Shown here piece by piece: positions 1 through 6,538 of a stretch of 27,289 nt of DNA. The notes below the pieces were generated by a model. It was not told the DNA's origin. It made no database searches and worked only from the letters and a program-made list of their open reading frames with translations. The stretch spans positions 1-27,289 of IMG/VR virus record IMGVR_UViG_3300003876_000010. One strand, given 5' to 3'. Positions within the stretch are counted from its first letter, which is position 1. Each line of letters starts with the position of its first letter. A program made the translations under genes and the position numbers. Source of the stretch: a virus.

Positions 1-360
1 TAAGCGGATAGGGTGTCCCTCGGCTGACCCTGTAGGTGTCCCTCGGCTGACCCTGTAGGTGTCCCCGCAACTCCCTACGCCACTGTTTATTAAGCGGATA
101 GGGTGTCCCTCGGCTGACCCTGTAGGTGTCCCTCGGCTGACCCTGTAGGTGTCCCTCGGCTGACCCTGCAAATTCACCAGTTTCCTAACCTTCTTTCTGT
201 CCCATAACCATAATTTTGAGTAGTATAAAATAGAGTGTTTCTGCCCTAAATCATTATCCAGAGTTAAGCTAAACATAGCCTCAATGGTTGAATATGGGCG
301 GTCGTTTGGAAAAAATCTTTTTAGCCCTTTATCCATAGGAACCCACCCACCCCTCTTCAC
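1..360 (-). CDS. Winged-helix replication initiator-like protein (N-terminal part, runs off left edge)
   Basis: A reading frame opens at a GTG (358-360) and stays open for 120 codons to the edge of the window. The start is set by GGAGGGG at 366-372, five bases upstream. Residues about 6-62 resemble the winged-helix domain of phage DnaD/O-type replication proteins: the YSKLWLWDRKKVRKL stretch matches the recognition-helix pattern of that group (La-x-W-x-WsR-kVR). From about residue 64 the protein is built from tandem 23-bp DNA repeats, giving Gly/Thr/Arg-rich text such as TYRVSRGTPTGSAEGH twice. Lambda O is the known precedent for an initiator gene carrying its own origin iterons. It follows the recombination genes in the same direction. 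The family call is by pattern only. The missing C-terminus would show whether it is DnaD-like, O-like or something else. Confidence 0.6.
   Translation of the reverse strand, partial: MKRGGWVPMDKGLKRFFPNDRPYSTIEAMFSLTLDNDLGQKHSILYYSKLWLWDRKKVRKLVNLQGQPRDTYRVSRGTPTGSAEGHPIRLINSGVGSCGDTYRVSRGTPTGSAEGHPIRL
13..58. repeat. Tandem 23-bp repeat, 2 copies (iteron-like, array 1)
   Basis: Two exact adjacent copies of a 23-bp unit, 13-35 and 36-58. On the minus strand each contains GGGTCAGCCGAGGGACACC. A third, degenerate start (GTGTCCC) follows at 59-65. The array lies inside the open frame of the initiator-like gene. The unit is not a multiple of three, yet it has no stop in any minus-strand frame, so three units encode 23 residues. 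This is expected of an array that must serve both DNA binding and coding. An origin role is inferred from the position. Confidence 0.85.
103..168. repeat. Tandem 23-bp repeat, 3 copies (iteron-like, array 2)
   Basis: Copies at 103-125 and 126-148, then 20 of 23 bases of a third at 149-168. The two arrays are part of a larger direct repeat: bases 1-65 and 91-155 are identical, with a period of 90 bp (30 codons), so the reading frame is kept. The first base of the window coincides with the first base of this larger unit, so the copy number may be affected by assembly. Candidate initiator binding sites, by analogy with the lambda origin inside gene O. Confidence 0.85.
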
Positions 361-428
361 TTATACCCCTCCGACATTTAACATATCCTCCCTATATCCC
401 TCTATCTCCCCCGCACCTGTCGTATCAC

Positions 429-866
429 CTACACCTCCCCATTCTCGATTCCTTTGTGCCTTCCAAATGAATTGCTTTCTTTGGTCAATATTATTTTGGA
501 CAGGTCGACAGGTTCCTGTTTTCCACCTTTTCCCCGCTTAGCTAAAGATTCAGCCTTACCATGAGCCAATGTCAACTTGTCCCATATCTCCTCCTTACTC
601 ACACCGCCGGAGGTCAACGCTAAGACCGCCTCTTTAACGTCACCTATAGTCTTGCTTTGTTTCTTGAAATTGCCGTACATCTCGCCATCAGGGAGTCCTA
701 CGTTGCCATTCTCTGAGACGTACCCCTTCATATGCTCCTCGGCTTTTTTAAGAAGCTCTTTCACTTTCTCAACGAAAACAACCGCCTCTGTGAAGTCTTC
801 CGTGTTCTGGATTCCAGAATCAGGAAAAGTTAAAGCCTCTATTTTTCGCTCGTCTTGCTTACCCAC
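429..866 (-). CDS. Hypothetical phage protein of the recombination operon
   Basis: 145 residues, charged, mostly helical in appearance. The N-terminal half is rich in E and K (VEKVKELLKKAEEHMKGY) and could form a short coiled coil; the C-terminal part is basic (ESLAKRGKGGKQ). The GTG start at 866 is chosen because AAGGAGGA lies just upstream with good spacing, inside the last codons of the nuclease gene, which it overlaps by 28 bases. No family is recognised. Its place directly after an annealing protein and a nuclease suggests an accessory role in recombination or replication, which is inference from context only. Confidence 0.75.
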   Translation of the reverse strand: MGKQDERKIEALTFPDSGIQNTEDFTEAVVFVEKVKELLKKAEEHMKGYVSENGNVGLPDGEMYGNFKKQSKTIGDVKEAVLALTSGGVSKEEIWDKLTLAHGKAESLAKRGKGGKQEPVDLSKIILTKESNSFGRHKGIENGEV

Positions 867-1573
867 TCGATCCTCCTTACTTGAAATTTACAAAGCATGA
901 ACACTGTACAGCTTGAACATGCGCTAAAACTTGGTTGCCACTCAGTCCAATCATTAACATCTAGCGTTTTCAAATACTCTTCCGCCCTGATTATCTTCCC
1001 TTTCATCTCCCCGAAAAGACCGTCAGCATCCCCCTTCTCCCCATGAGTTTTAGTGAAACTAAGGAGATGGTCGGTGTCAATGTTCATATAGGGAAAAATA
1101 AAGGAAGACCAGAAGATGCGACTCTTATCTAGCGTGGCACGATAGCTCATAGCGTAGAAGTCCCTTTGAAGCTCATCGTACTTACCACTCGCTCCCATCT
1201 TCCAATCTATAAAACCACCACCTGCCACGGAATCGATTATAGCTAAGGTAAAAGCTCTCTCTTTGTCCATAACTACTTGCCCTTCATCATCCAGCATTAT
1301 AGTTACCTCAGCTTCCGTCCCCCATGCAAGCTTCTTAACCTTGTTCCACGCCACCCTATCTTCGTCATTGTCTGCAAGCATTTTCTCTGACTTATTGGCT
1401 CCGGCCTTTATGAGCGATTCAAATAGCGAGTGCTTCTCTTTTCCTCGCTTCATCGCTTCATTGGGGAACCCTCTATTGCCAAGCACATAGTTAAGATAAA
1501 ACCTCTGCTTACAGGTTTTAAGTGTGTTAACCCTGCTATATGACCACGGTCTGAAAGAGTTAGAACAGGTCAT
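839..1573 (-). CDS. PD-(D/E)XK nuclease, Cas4/RecB-like, with probable Fe-S cluster
   Basis: 244 residues. The core motifs of the RecB/Cas4 nuclease family are visible: H48, E88, D114 in IIDSV, then D123-W-K125 (the DxK part of PD-(D/E)XK), and a Q136-x3-Y140 motif. One cysteine near the N-terminus (C21 in LKTCKQRF) and three near the C-terminus (C219, C222, C228) match the four-cysteine iron-sulphur arrangement of Cas4 and AddB. A 5'-3' exonuclease that makes single strands for the upstream annealing protein is the likely role. It starts at an ATG overlapping the last codons of that gene by 14 bases, so the two are probably translationally coupled. Nuclease class is well supported; the partner role is inferred. 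Confidence 0.8.
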   Translation of the reverse strand: MTCSNSFRPWSYSRVNTLKTCKQRFYLNYVLGNRGFPNEAMKRGKEKHSLFESLIKAGANKSEKMLADNDEDRVAWNKVKKLAWGTEAEVTIMLDDEGQVVMDKERAFTLAIIDSVAGGGFIDWKMGASGKYDELQRDFYAMSYRATLDKSRIFWSSFIFPYMNIDTDHLLSFTKTHGEKGDADGLFGEMKGKIIRAEEYLKTLDVNDWTEWQPSFSACSSCTVFMLCKFQVRRIEWVSKTSEK

Positions 1574-2543
1574 CGTAGCTACCCGAAGGTTCGCTAGAAA
1601 TAGTAGGAGGCTCTCCCTCCTCGCCCATGTCGCCTATTTCGGCTTTCTTCTTCTTCCATTCATTGCGAAGCATTGCCATCTTGTCCGGCGCAACACGTTT
1701 TTGTGCTTTGAGTTTTTCCGCTATTGTTTCAAGGTCTTTAACGGTCATAGCGGCACGAATAGACTCCAAGTGAACCTTAGCGACCCCTCCCAATTTGGAT
1801 TCGGATGGAGGAGTTTCTGGTGGGGTTCCGTTCGTTACCTCGCCCTCAGTATCGCCTACGTCCCCAACAAATTGAGAGTCATAAACGGGCAGGTCTTCAA
1901 CGTCCTGTGTGAAGATATCCGATGCCGCCGTAGCTGTCAGGACAGCATCAACGTGCGCTCTCTTCTTTGCCATCTTTAACACGGTGTTATAGTAGTCAGC
2001 AGGGTTGTCGTGTTCCACACGTCCCGTGACTTGTCCTTCTATTGCCTTGTCGCCATCGTCCCACTTCTCTCCGCAACCGCCCTTTGTAGCGTAACACAGC
2101 CACCCTCCACCATATTCAGCCCTACCTTTTATTATGGTTTCTTTTCCGCACTCAGGGCATTTTTTGCTGGCTGTACGAAAGCGATACTTGCCTTCCATTG
2201 TTGAACACGAACCAAGCCCCTCACCGAGGAAATTGCCCGACCCTACATGCTCCAAAACGCACCTCACCATATACTCTCTATGCCCACCGGCAGAACTTTC
2301 TTTGTCAACAATGTAACGAGGAGCCATTCTAAAAAGAAGGGAAAGCTTTTCGGCTCCGGGCTTTAACAGTGTGGGCTTGTTGCCACAGCCGGGGATAGTT
2401 CCGTAATGCTCGTCCTTTTTCATTACGGATTTCATCGCTTCTTGGATAAGTCTAACCTGCCCGACAAGCGACTCGGTACTCAAGGTTTCCTCTATAGAGA
2501 GTGAAGAATTTTTGTGGGGCTGTAATTCTTGACCTGCGCTCAT
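1560..2543 (-). CDS. Putative single-strand annealing protein with embedded zinc ribbon
   Basis: 327 residues; first gene of the left operon, with AAAGGAG five bases before the ATG. Residues about 25-75 (VGQVRLIQEAMKSVM, then HYGTIPG and TLLKPGAEKL) and about 180-215 (NTVLKMAKKRAHVDAVLTAT, then FTQD) belong to a conserved phage family that I recall as usually unnamed. The late helix with its KMAKKRA run resembles the ERF/Rad52-type pattern. Between the two halves sits a zinc ribbon with cysteines 129, 132, 150 and 157. Residues 225-327 are a low-complexity linker and a charged tail ending in an acidic DDLF, a form reminiscent of protein-interaction tails. The annealing function is inferred from the pattern and the nuclease next door. 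Confidence 0.6.
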   Translation of the reverse strand: MSAGQELQPHKNSSLSIEETLSTESLVGQVRLIQEAMKSVMKKDEHYGTIPGCGNKPTLLKPGAEKLSLLFRMAPRYIVDKESSAGGHREYMVRCVLEHVGSGNFLGEGLGSCSTMEGKYRFRTASKKCPECGKETIIKGRAEYGGGWLCYATKGGCGEKWDDGDKAIEGQVTGRVEHDNPADYYNTVLKMAKKRAHVDAVLTATAASDIFTQDVEDLPVYDSQFVGDVGDTEGEVTNGTPPETPPSESKLGGVAKVHLESIRAAMTVKDLETIAEKLKAQKRVAPDKMAMLRNEWKKKKAEIGDMGEEGEPPTISSEPSGSYDDLF

Positions 2544-2657
2544 ATGCGCTCCTTTATTTACGGCTTGGCAAGTCCCTTTTAGATAAAGAGGAGATGTGAC
2601 GCACCGCTAAAGGAAAAGAGAGCTTACCAAGCCATGTTTATCTATGGCGCATCACAT
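2544..2657 (-). promoter_or_regulatory. Structured 5' leader RNA with three crossing complementary blocks
   Basis: Between the predicted transcription start (about 2657) and the first gene (2543). In transcript order, block A1 (2657-2646, AUGUGAUGCGCC) pairs with A2 (2605-2594) over 12 bp with two G-U wobbles. B1 (2644-2637, UAGAUAAA) pairs perfectly with B2 (2587-2580). C1 (2633-2623, GGCUUGGUAAG) pairs with C2 (2572-2562) over 11 bp with one wobble. The order A1-B1-C1-A2-B2-C2 means every helix crosses the others, so they form either mutually exclusive folds or a multi-stem pseudoknot. C2 ends seven bases before the ribosome site (AAAGGAG, 2555-2549), and UCCUUU in the C1-A2 linker can pair with it. 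A regulatory RNA is inferred; no known class was recognised. Confidence 0.55.
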
Positions 2658-2663
2658 GACTAC

Positions 2664-2692
2664 TTTATACCCCTTGACACAGAGAGTGTCAA
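2664..2692 (-). promoter_or_regulatory. Sigma70-type promoter of the recombination/replication operon
   Basis: On the minus strand, -35 TTGACA (2692-2687, perfect), a 17-base spacer, and -10 TATAAA (2669-2664, five of six). The predicted start near 2657 is an A that is also the first base of helix A of the leader. It lies downstream of the last late gene and upstream of the annealing-protein gene. Confidence 0.75.
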
Positions 2693-2693
2693 G
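2673..2693. promoter_or_regulatory. Operator-like perfect dyad over the -35 box
   Basis: CTTGACAC, five bases, then GTGTCAAG: a perfect inverted repeat with 8-bp arms. One arm contains the -35 hexamer and the other lies in the spacer, so a bound protein would block RNA polymerase. A full arm extended to CTTGACACAG recurs in opposite orientation at 2805-2814. No repressor gene is visible in the window. Confidence 0.6.
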
Positions 2694-2890
2694 AGATGAT
2701 TTGCTTTTTTTTGTTTTGTGAGTATGGTAAGCTTCCATCAAGCATTGCGAGTGGGGTTGTAGAGGGTTTGCCGTCTTTTCCTCTCATCGCCACCAAATCT
2801 CTCGCTGTGTCAAGGCGGAGCCACTACCAGTTATTTCGTAAGCATGTCCACCGGTCCTCGTCTTTTATCTTTCACTGTATAGGGAAATGG
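2694..2890. other. Non-coding stretch between the late operon and the left promoter
   Basis: About 200 bases after the stop of the 1215-residue gene. It holds an isolated operator arm at 2805-2814 and a T-rich run at 2702-2720. I see no strong terminator for the late operon. A minus-strand frame of 34 codons starting at GTG 2793 or ATG 2787 and ending inside the dyad (2689) is open but lacks a convincing ribosome site, so I do not call it a gene. Confidence 0.5.
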
Positions 2891-5800
2891 CTAAAAGTCC
2901 GAGTCGCTTATTCCCAACCTTCTTTCGTAAAGACTCACTAGATCCTCTACTTTTTCGACAAGACCACCCATCTCTTCTTCATACTGAGATTCGGATATTC
3001 TTTTCATGTCAAAATCCGTTGACTTCATGTACATAGAATGCCTAATTATCTCCACTTTTCTCTTGAGTTGCCACGCCGCCCGCCCCTCCATTTTTTCAAG
3101 GTCGGCGGGACGAAGCTTAACCCCAACAGTTTGGAGGAAGGCTTGCCATAGGGGTAGCCTATCGCCCAGCGGGGTGGCTTGCCCCCTGTAAGCATCCATT
3201 ATCTTCCTGAATGAATGGGAGCCTGGAACAAGTGGGTTATTGGGGAGCATTTGAGTTAAGAAAAATTCTCCCTTTATTCTCAGGTCGCTATTATCTCCAA
3301 GCCCAAGCCCCTCCAACTTTTTTTTCCTAAAGAGGTCATAACCTCCAAACGATTGAGCAATGGCACCAGCCGCCCCCCATGAAGGCTGAAGAGGTGCGGG
3401 AAGGAATGGAATTATTTTTTCCTCACCTTCTATATCAAGAACGTCCCCGCCAGGTATATACCTAGTCGTTCCTAGATAGTTGGAAATGCCGTCGATTCTA
3501 AGAGGCCACTTCATGGCCTGTTCGGGCATGAAGGGGAGGCCAAAAAGATTGCCCCTCTGATGGGACGGCATTAATTTCCGTTCCCTTTCCGTGTCCCCTC
3601 CCGCCATATTCTCAAAGGCAGACCACACAATATTGCCAGCAACCGCCCACTTGGCAAATTTCCACGGGCGCAGCGTTGCAGTCTCTGCCAGTAGAGGGAC
3701 TATCCTGTAAGTGTAGGCTATAAACGGAGTGGCGGTTTCTCTCATTAAATTGACGAGGGGAGCGTTGATATTGTAATCTATCATCCATCTCTTTGCGTCA
3801 GCCGCCGCAACGTCAGGAGCCATCCCCTTTTTAATGCGATCTATAAATATTCCCAACCTAAAGAAGTTGTCTTCCGCACGATACGCTTCAAGCATGCCCG
3901 TCACGGGGAGCTTGGCGGTCTTTCCTGCAATTCCTAGCGCAGTTTTGAAGGGGGAGTTTTCTGCCCCTTCTATACCTTTATACATGTCCAATGACTGTTT
4001 GCTTAGTTTTCCCAATTCGCTTGAGATGAAATCAGCGTCAAACACACCCATGTCCTCTGCAAGTTTCAACATCGGAGCATTAGCGACATCTCTCCCTTGC
4101 GCACGGACAGCTTTAAGTTCCCTAAACGCCGTCATCAGGTGTTTATATTCAGCGTCAGCAAAATCATAAAGCATGATGTTGGACATCACATTGTTGACAT
4201 GCACTGTGGGATTCAACGCAGTTTTAGTTACTTTCCACCATGAATTCAGCTTGCGATATGCCCTGACTATGGGGATATTTTTGAATGCCCTTGCGTTCTC
4301 CATTAAGTTCAAGTCTTTATATATGTCCTCTGGCACCCACTTACCAGCAAGCTTTCCGAATTTATTGACTTTGGTCTTCTGTATTCTGTCGGTAGATATT
4401 TGAGACCATCCATCGACTTCTACGTCGCTTGCAAATTTGGGGTTTTTAGCTATATCGTCATAGAATTTGAAGGCCGCTATATCGTTAGAGAGAAGTCGCC
4501 CCGTTTCAGCAATAGCATAGGCCGCATCTTCTATCTCCCCCTTAGCTACTCTTTGCTCCCTAGTCAGTTGCCATCGGATTTTAACTTTTCCATTCCGTAC
4601 TTTACCGAAAGTTTCCCACCCCAAATCATTCCACTCTTTAAGCTTCCTAGCGGAAACTTCTTTAATTACCCCTCTTGGCTGTAGCTCGTGTCCGAGTACC
4701 CTCACCTTCCTACTAACCCAACCAATAGCGTCTCCGCTTTTCCCAAGATAGGACCTATGGATGTAGATAGCTTTATTTTTATTAAATGTCGCCGCATCAA
4801 GTGCGCCATAATCGACAAGCATCTGCCCCAGCTCTGTGATTTTATCCCGTGATTTAACATTAAGCCCTGCTAAGTCGGCAGTAACAGGAGCGTCTCCCTG
4901 GATTATATTGTATAAAACTTTTCGCTCGTAAGGAGACAGCCTTGTCGCTTCTCTCGCCAAATCAAGAGTTTGACCTAACAGGCTATTTCTTGTCGTTACC
5001 CTCGAATTTTTCAGCTTAATAAAGTCGCTAGGCAACCCATGATTGTCTTTAATCAGCCCACTAAGCATCTCTCCTACATTCCCACGCTCAGAATGGGGCA
5101 ATTTGTTGAGACCTTTAACCCCGCCAAAACCTAAGAGGAAGCCGATAGTCGCATTGCCCAGCTTTTCCGTTATCGGAGCATCTTCATCAGAAAAGTTAGA
5201 ATATCCTATGACGCTACCAACGCTACCAGTCGCAAGGCTTCCAGGGTTAGCGTTCACAAACGCATTCAGCGATATGCCCGCTGTGTCCACATAAAACTGT
5301 TTAAGCCCGTCAATGGCTTTTGTTATTAGTGTGGGGTCTAAAGGGTTAGCGTAGAACGTAGCCCCCCGCCCTCCGGTTGCGTTTAAATCAGGAGTCCGGC
5401 CTGTATCAATTTTCCTTGCGTTTTCTAACACTATCTGCTTGTCTGTTTTTGGTGCAGGAGTTTGGCTGTCTTTAGCTAATTTCAAGAGACTCTTTACCGA
5501 CTCTCTTTCAGCGTCTCTCTTCTTTCTTTTCGCCGCCGCCTCTATTGCTGTTTCGGCTTTTGCCCCTGTTTTAGTTACAGGTAACTCTCCTCCCGCTCTC
5601 GGTGCCTCATGGCGCAAAAGGATATCTTTTGTCAGTCCAAGACTATTAAGCTCCTCCCCACTTACAGTCTTCCCGTCAGGAGTGACTAGGAACGTCTCAT
5701 CGTCCCACTTAACGACAGCCTCGTCCAAGCTTGTTTTTGTGTGTTCGGGCAGAAGTCCCGCAACTTCACCTTCTTTTTTAGGCGAAGGGATAATGCCTGA

Positions 5801-6538
5801 CTCGATAGAGGATTCTGCACTGCCATGCGTTCTTAGCGGAATAAGCTCTTTTCCTCTAATTTTTCTCGTTGCATTGGTGATAGCCCCTATGCCGGGCAGT
5901 ATAATCATGCCACCCACCGCCGCAAGCCCTGCGTTGGTCAGCCTCGTTTGCCCCGCCTCTTCGTCAACGTAACCCGTACCGCCAAACAGCAACCCTGATG
6001 CCGCTCCAACTTTAGCCATCCCCGCTATAGACTTTCCTTTAGCTATCGGTACAGCCGCCGCAACAGGGTCAGCCATCATTCCTACCATTTCTCCTGCTAG
6101 TGCTGAGTAACCAACCTCTTCATCTTCTCGCAACTTCCGCATAGCTCTGGCGGAACCTTCACGGTCTGCGTCATCTCCACCCATTAAAGCGTTGTCCCCT
6201 CCGACAATCTGCCCTATCCCCCTAGCGGTATCAGAAACACCGTACCCAAAACCTGCAACGCTTGCAGAAACACCGGGTGATATTTTCGGGGAAAACTTTT
6301 TAGCGGTCCCCTCCCCCCCGAAATAATCAAGAATGTTATCAACCGCTACCAACGTGGACGGAAGGTTATCTCTAGCAGGTTCACTTAAAACCTTTTCGGC
6401 TTGCGCTATGGCCTCTTTCGACCGCTCCGGTACCATGTCAGGAAAATTTGCGAGTATCGCTTTACTTATGTCCTCATCGCTCATATTGCTAGGGAAGTCC
6501 ACGCCCCCCTGACCAGGAACCTCAATTGTTTGGGTCAT
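2891..6538 (-). CDS. Large internal virion/DNA ejection protein
   Basis: 1215 residues, the largest and last gene of the late operon. It starts at an ATG that shares a base with the stop of the upstream gene (TAATG). The N-terminus (IEVPGQGGVDFPSNMSDEDISKAI by parts) is the small motif often found at the start of phage large internal or injection proteins. Glycine/alanine-rich hydrophobic segments follow at about 90-110, 155-185, 205-225 and 430-475, then a long mixed-helical region. No transglycosylase or protease motif is evident. The position after two smaller ejection-type genes is that of the largest ejection protein in T7-, N4- and P22-like phages. Membrane-channel activity on DNA entry is inferred. 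Confidence 0.65.
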   Translation of the reverse strand: MTQTIEVPGQGGVDFPSNMSDEDISKAILANFPDMVPERSKEAIAQAEKVLSEPARDNLPSTLVAVDNILDYFGGEGTAKKFSPKISPGVSASVAGFGYGVSDTARGIGQIVGGDNALMGGDDADREGSARAMRKLREDEEVGYSALAGEMVGMMADPVAAAVPIAKGKSIAGMAKVGAASGLLFGGTGYVDEEAGQTRLTNAGLAAVGGMIILPGIGAITNATRKIRGKELIPLRTHGSAESSIESGIIPSPKKEGEVAGLLPEHTKTSLDEAVVKWDDETFLVTPDGKTVSGEELNSLGLTKDILLRHEAPRAGGELPVTKTGAKAETAIEAAAKRKKRDAERESVKSLLKLAKDSQTPAPKTDKQIVLENARKIDTGRTPDLNATGGRGATFYANPLDPTLITKAIDGLKQFYVDTAGISLNAFVNANPGSLATGSVGSVIGYSNFSDEDAPITEKLGNATIGFLLGFGGVKGLNKLPHSERGNVGEMLSGLIKDNHGLPSDFIKLKNSRVTTRNSLLGQTLDLAREATRLSPYERKVLYNIIQGDAPVTADLAGLNVKSRDKITELGQMLVDYGALDAATFNKNKAIYIHRSYLGKSGDAIGWVSRKVRVLGHELQPRGVIKEVSARKLKEWNDLGWETFGKVRNGKVKIRWQLTREQRVAKGEIEDAAYAIAETGRLLSNDIAAFKFYDDIAKNPKFASDVEVDGWSQISTDRIQKTKVNKFGKLAGKWVPEDIYKDLNLMENARAFKNIPIVRAYRKLNSWWKVTKTALNPTVHVNNVMSNIMLYDFADAEYKHLMTAFRELKAVRAQGRDVANAPMLKLAEDMGVFDADFISSELGKLSKQSLDMYKGIEGAENSPFKTALGIAGKTAKLPVTGMLEAYRAEDNFFRLGIFIDRIKKGMAPDVAAADAKRWMIDYNINAPLVNLMRETATPFIAYTYRIVPLLAETATLRPWKFAKWAVAGNIVWSAFENMAGGDTERERKLMPSHQRGNLFGLPFMPEQAMKWPLRIDGISNYLGTTRYIPGGDVLDIEGEEKIIPFLPAPLQPSWGAAGAIAQSFGGYDLFRKKKLEGLGLGDNSDLRIKGEFFLTQMLPNNPLVPGSHSFRKIMDAYRGQATPLGDRLPLWQAFLQTVGVKLRPADLEKMEGRAAWQLKRKVEIIRHSMYMKSTDFDMKRISESQYEEEMGGLVEKVEDLVSLYERRLGISDSDF

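Noticed and set aside
1-171. CRISPR array
   Set aside because: The 23-bp units are directly adjacent with no unique spacers, and they lie in an open reading frame.
284-541. Plus-strand 85-residue open frame
   Set aside because: No ribosome site, proline/serine-rich antisense-like composition, and it lies opposite two better-supported minus-strand genes.
2673-2720. Dyad followed by a T-run as a rho-independent terminator on the plus strand
   Set aside because: The T-run begins about 12 bases after the stem, no plus-strand gene precedes it, and the dyad lies exactly over a strong minus-strand promoter, so an operator is a better reading.
2689-2793. Minus-strand frame of 34 codons upstream of the left promoter
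   Set aside because: Open and plausible in composition, but no clear ribosome site and it ends inside the operator; not enough support for a gene.
5439-5972. Plus-strand 177-residue open frame inside the large internal virion gene
   Set aside because: It is antisense to a clear 1215-residue protein, has serine/proline-rich shadow composition and no ribosome site.
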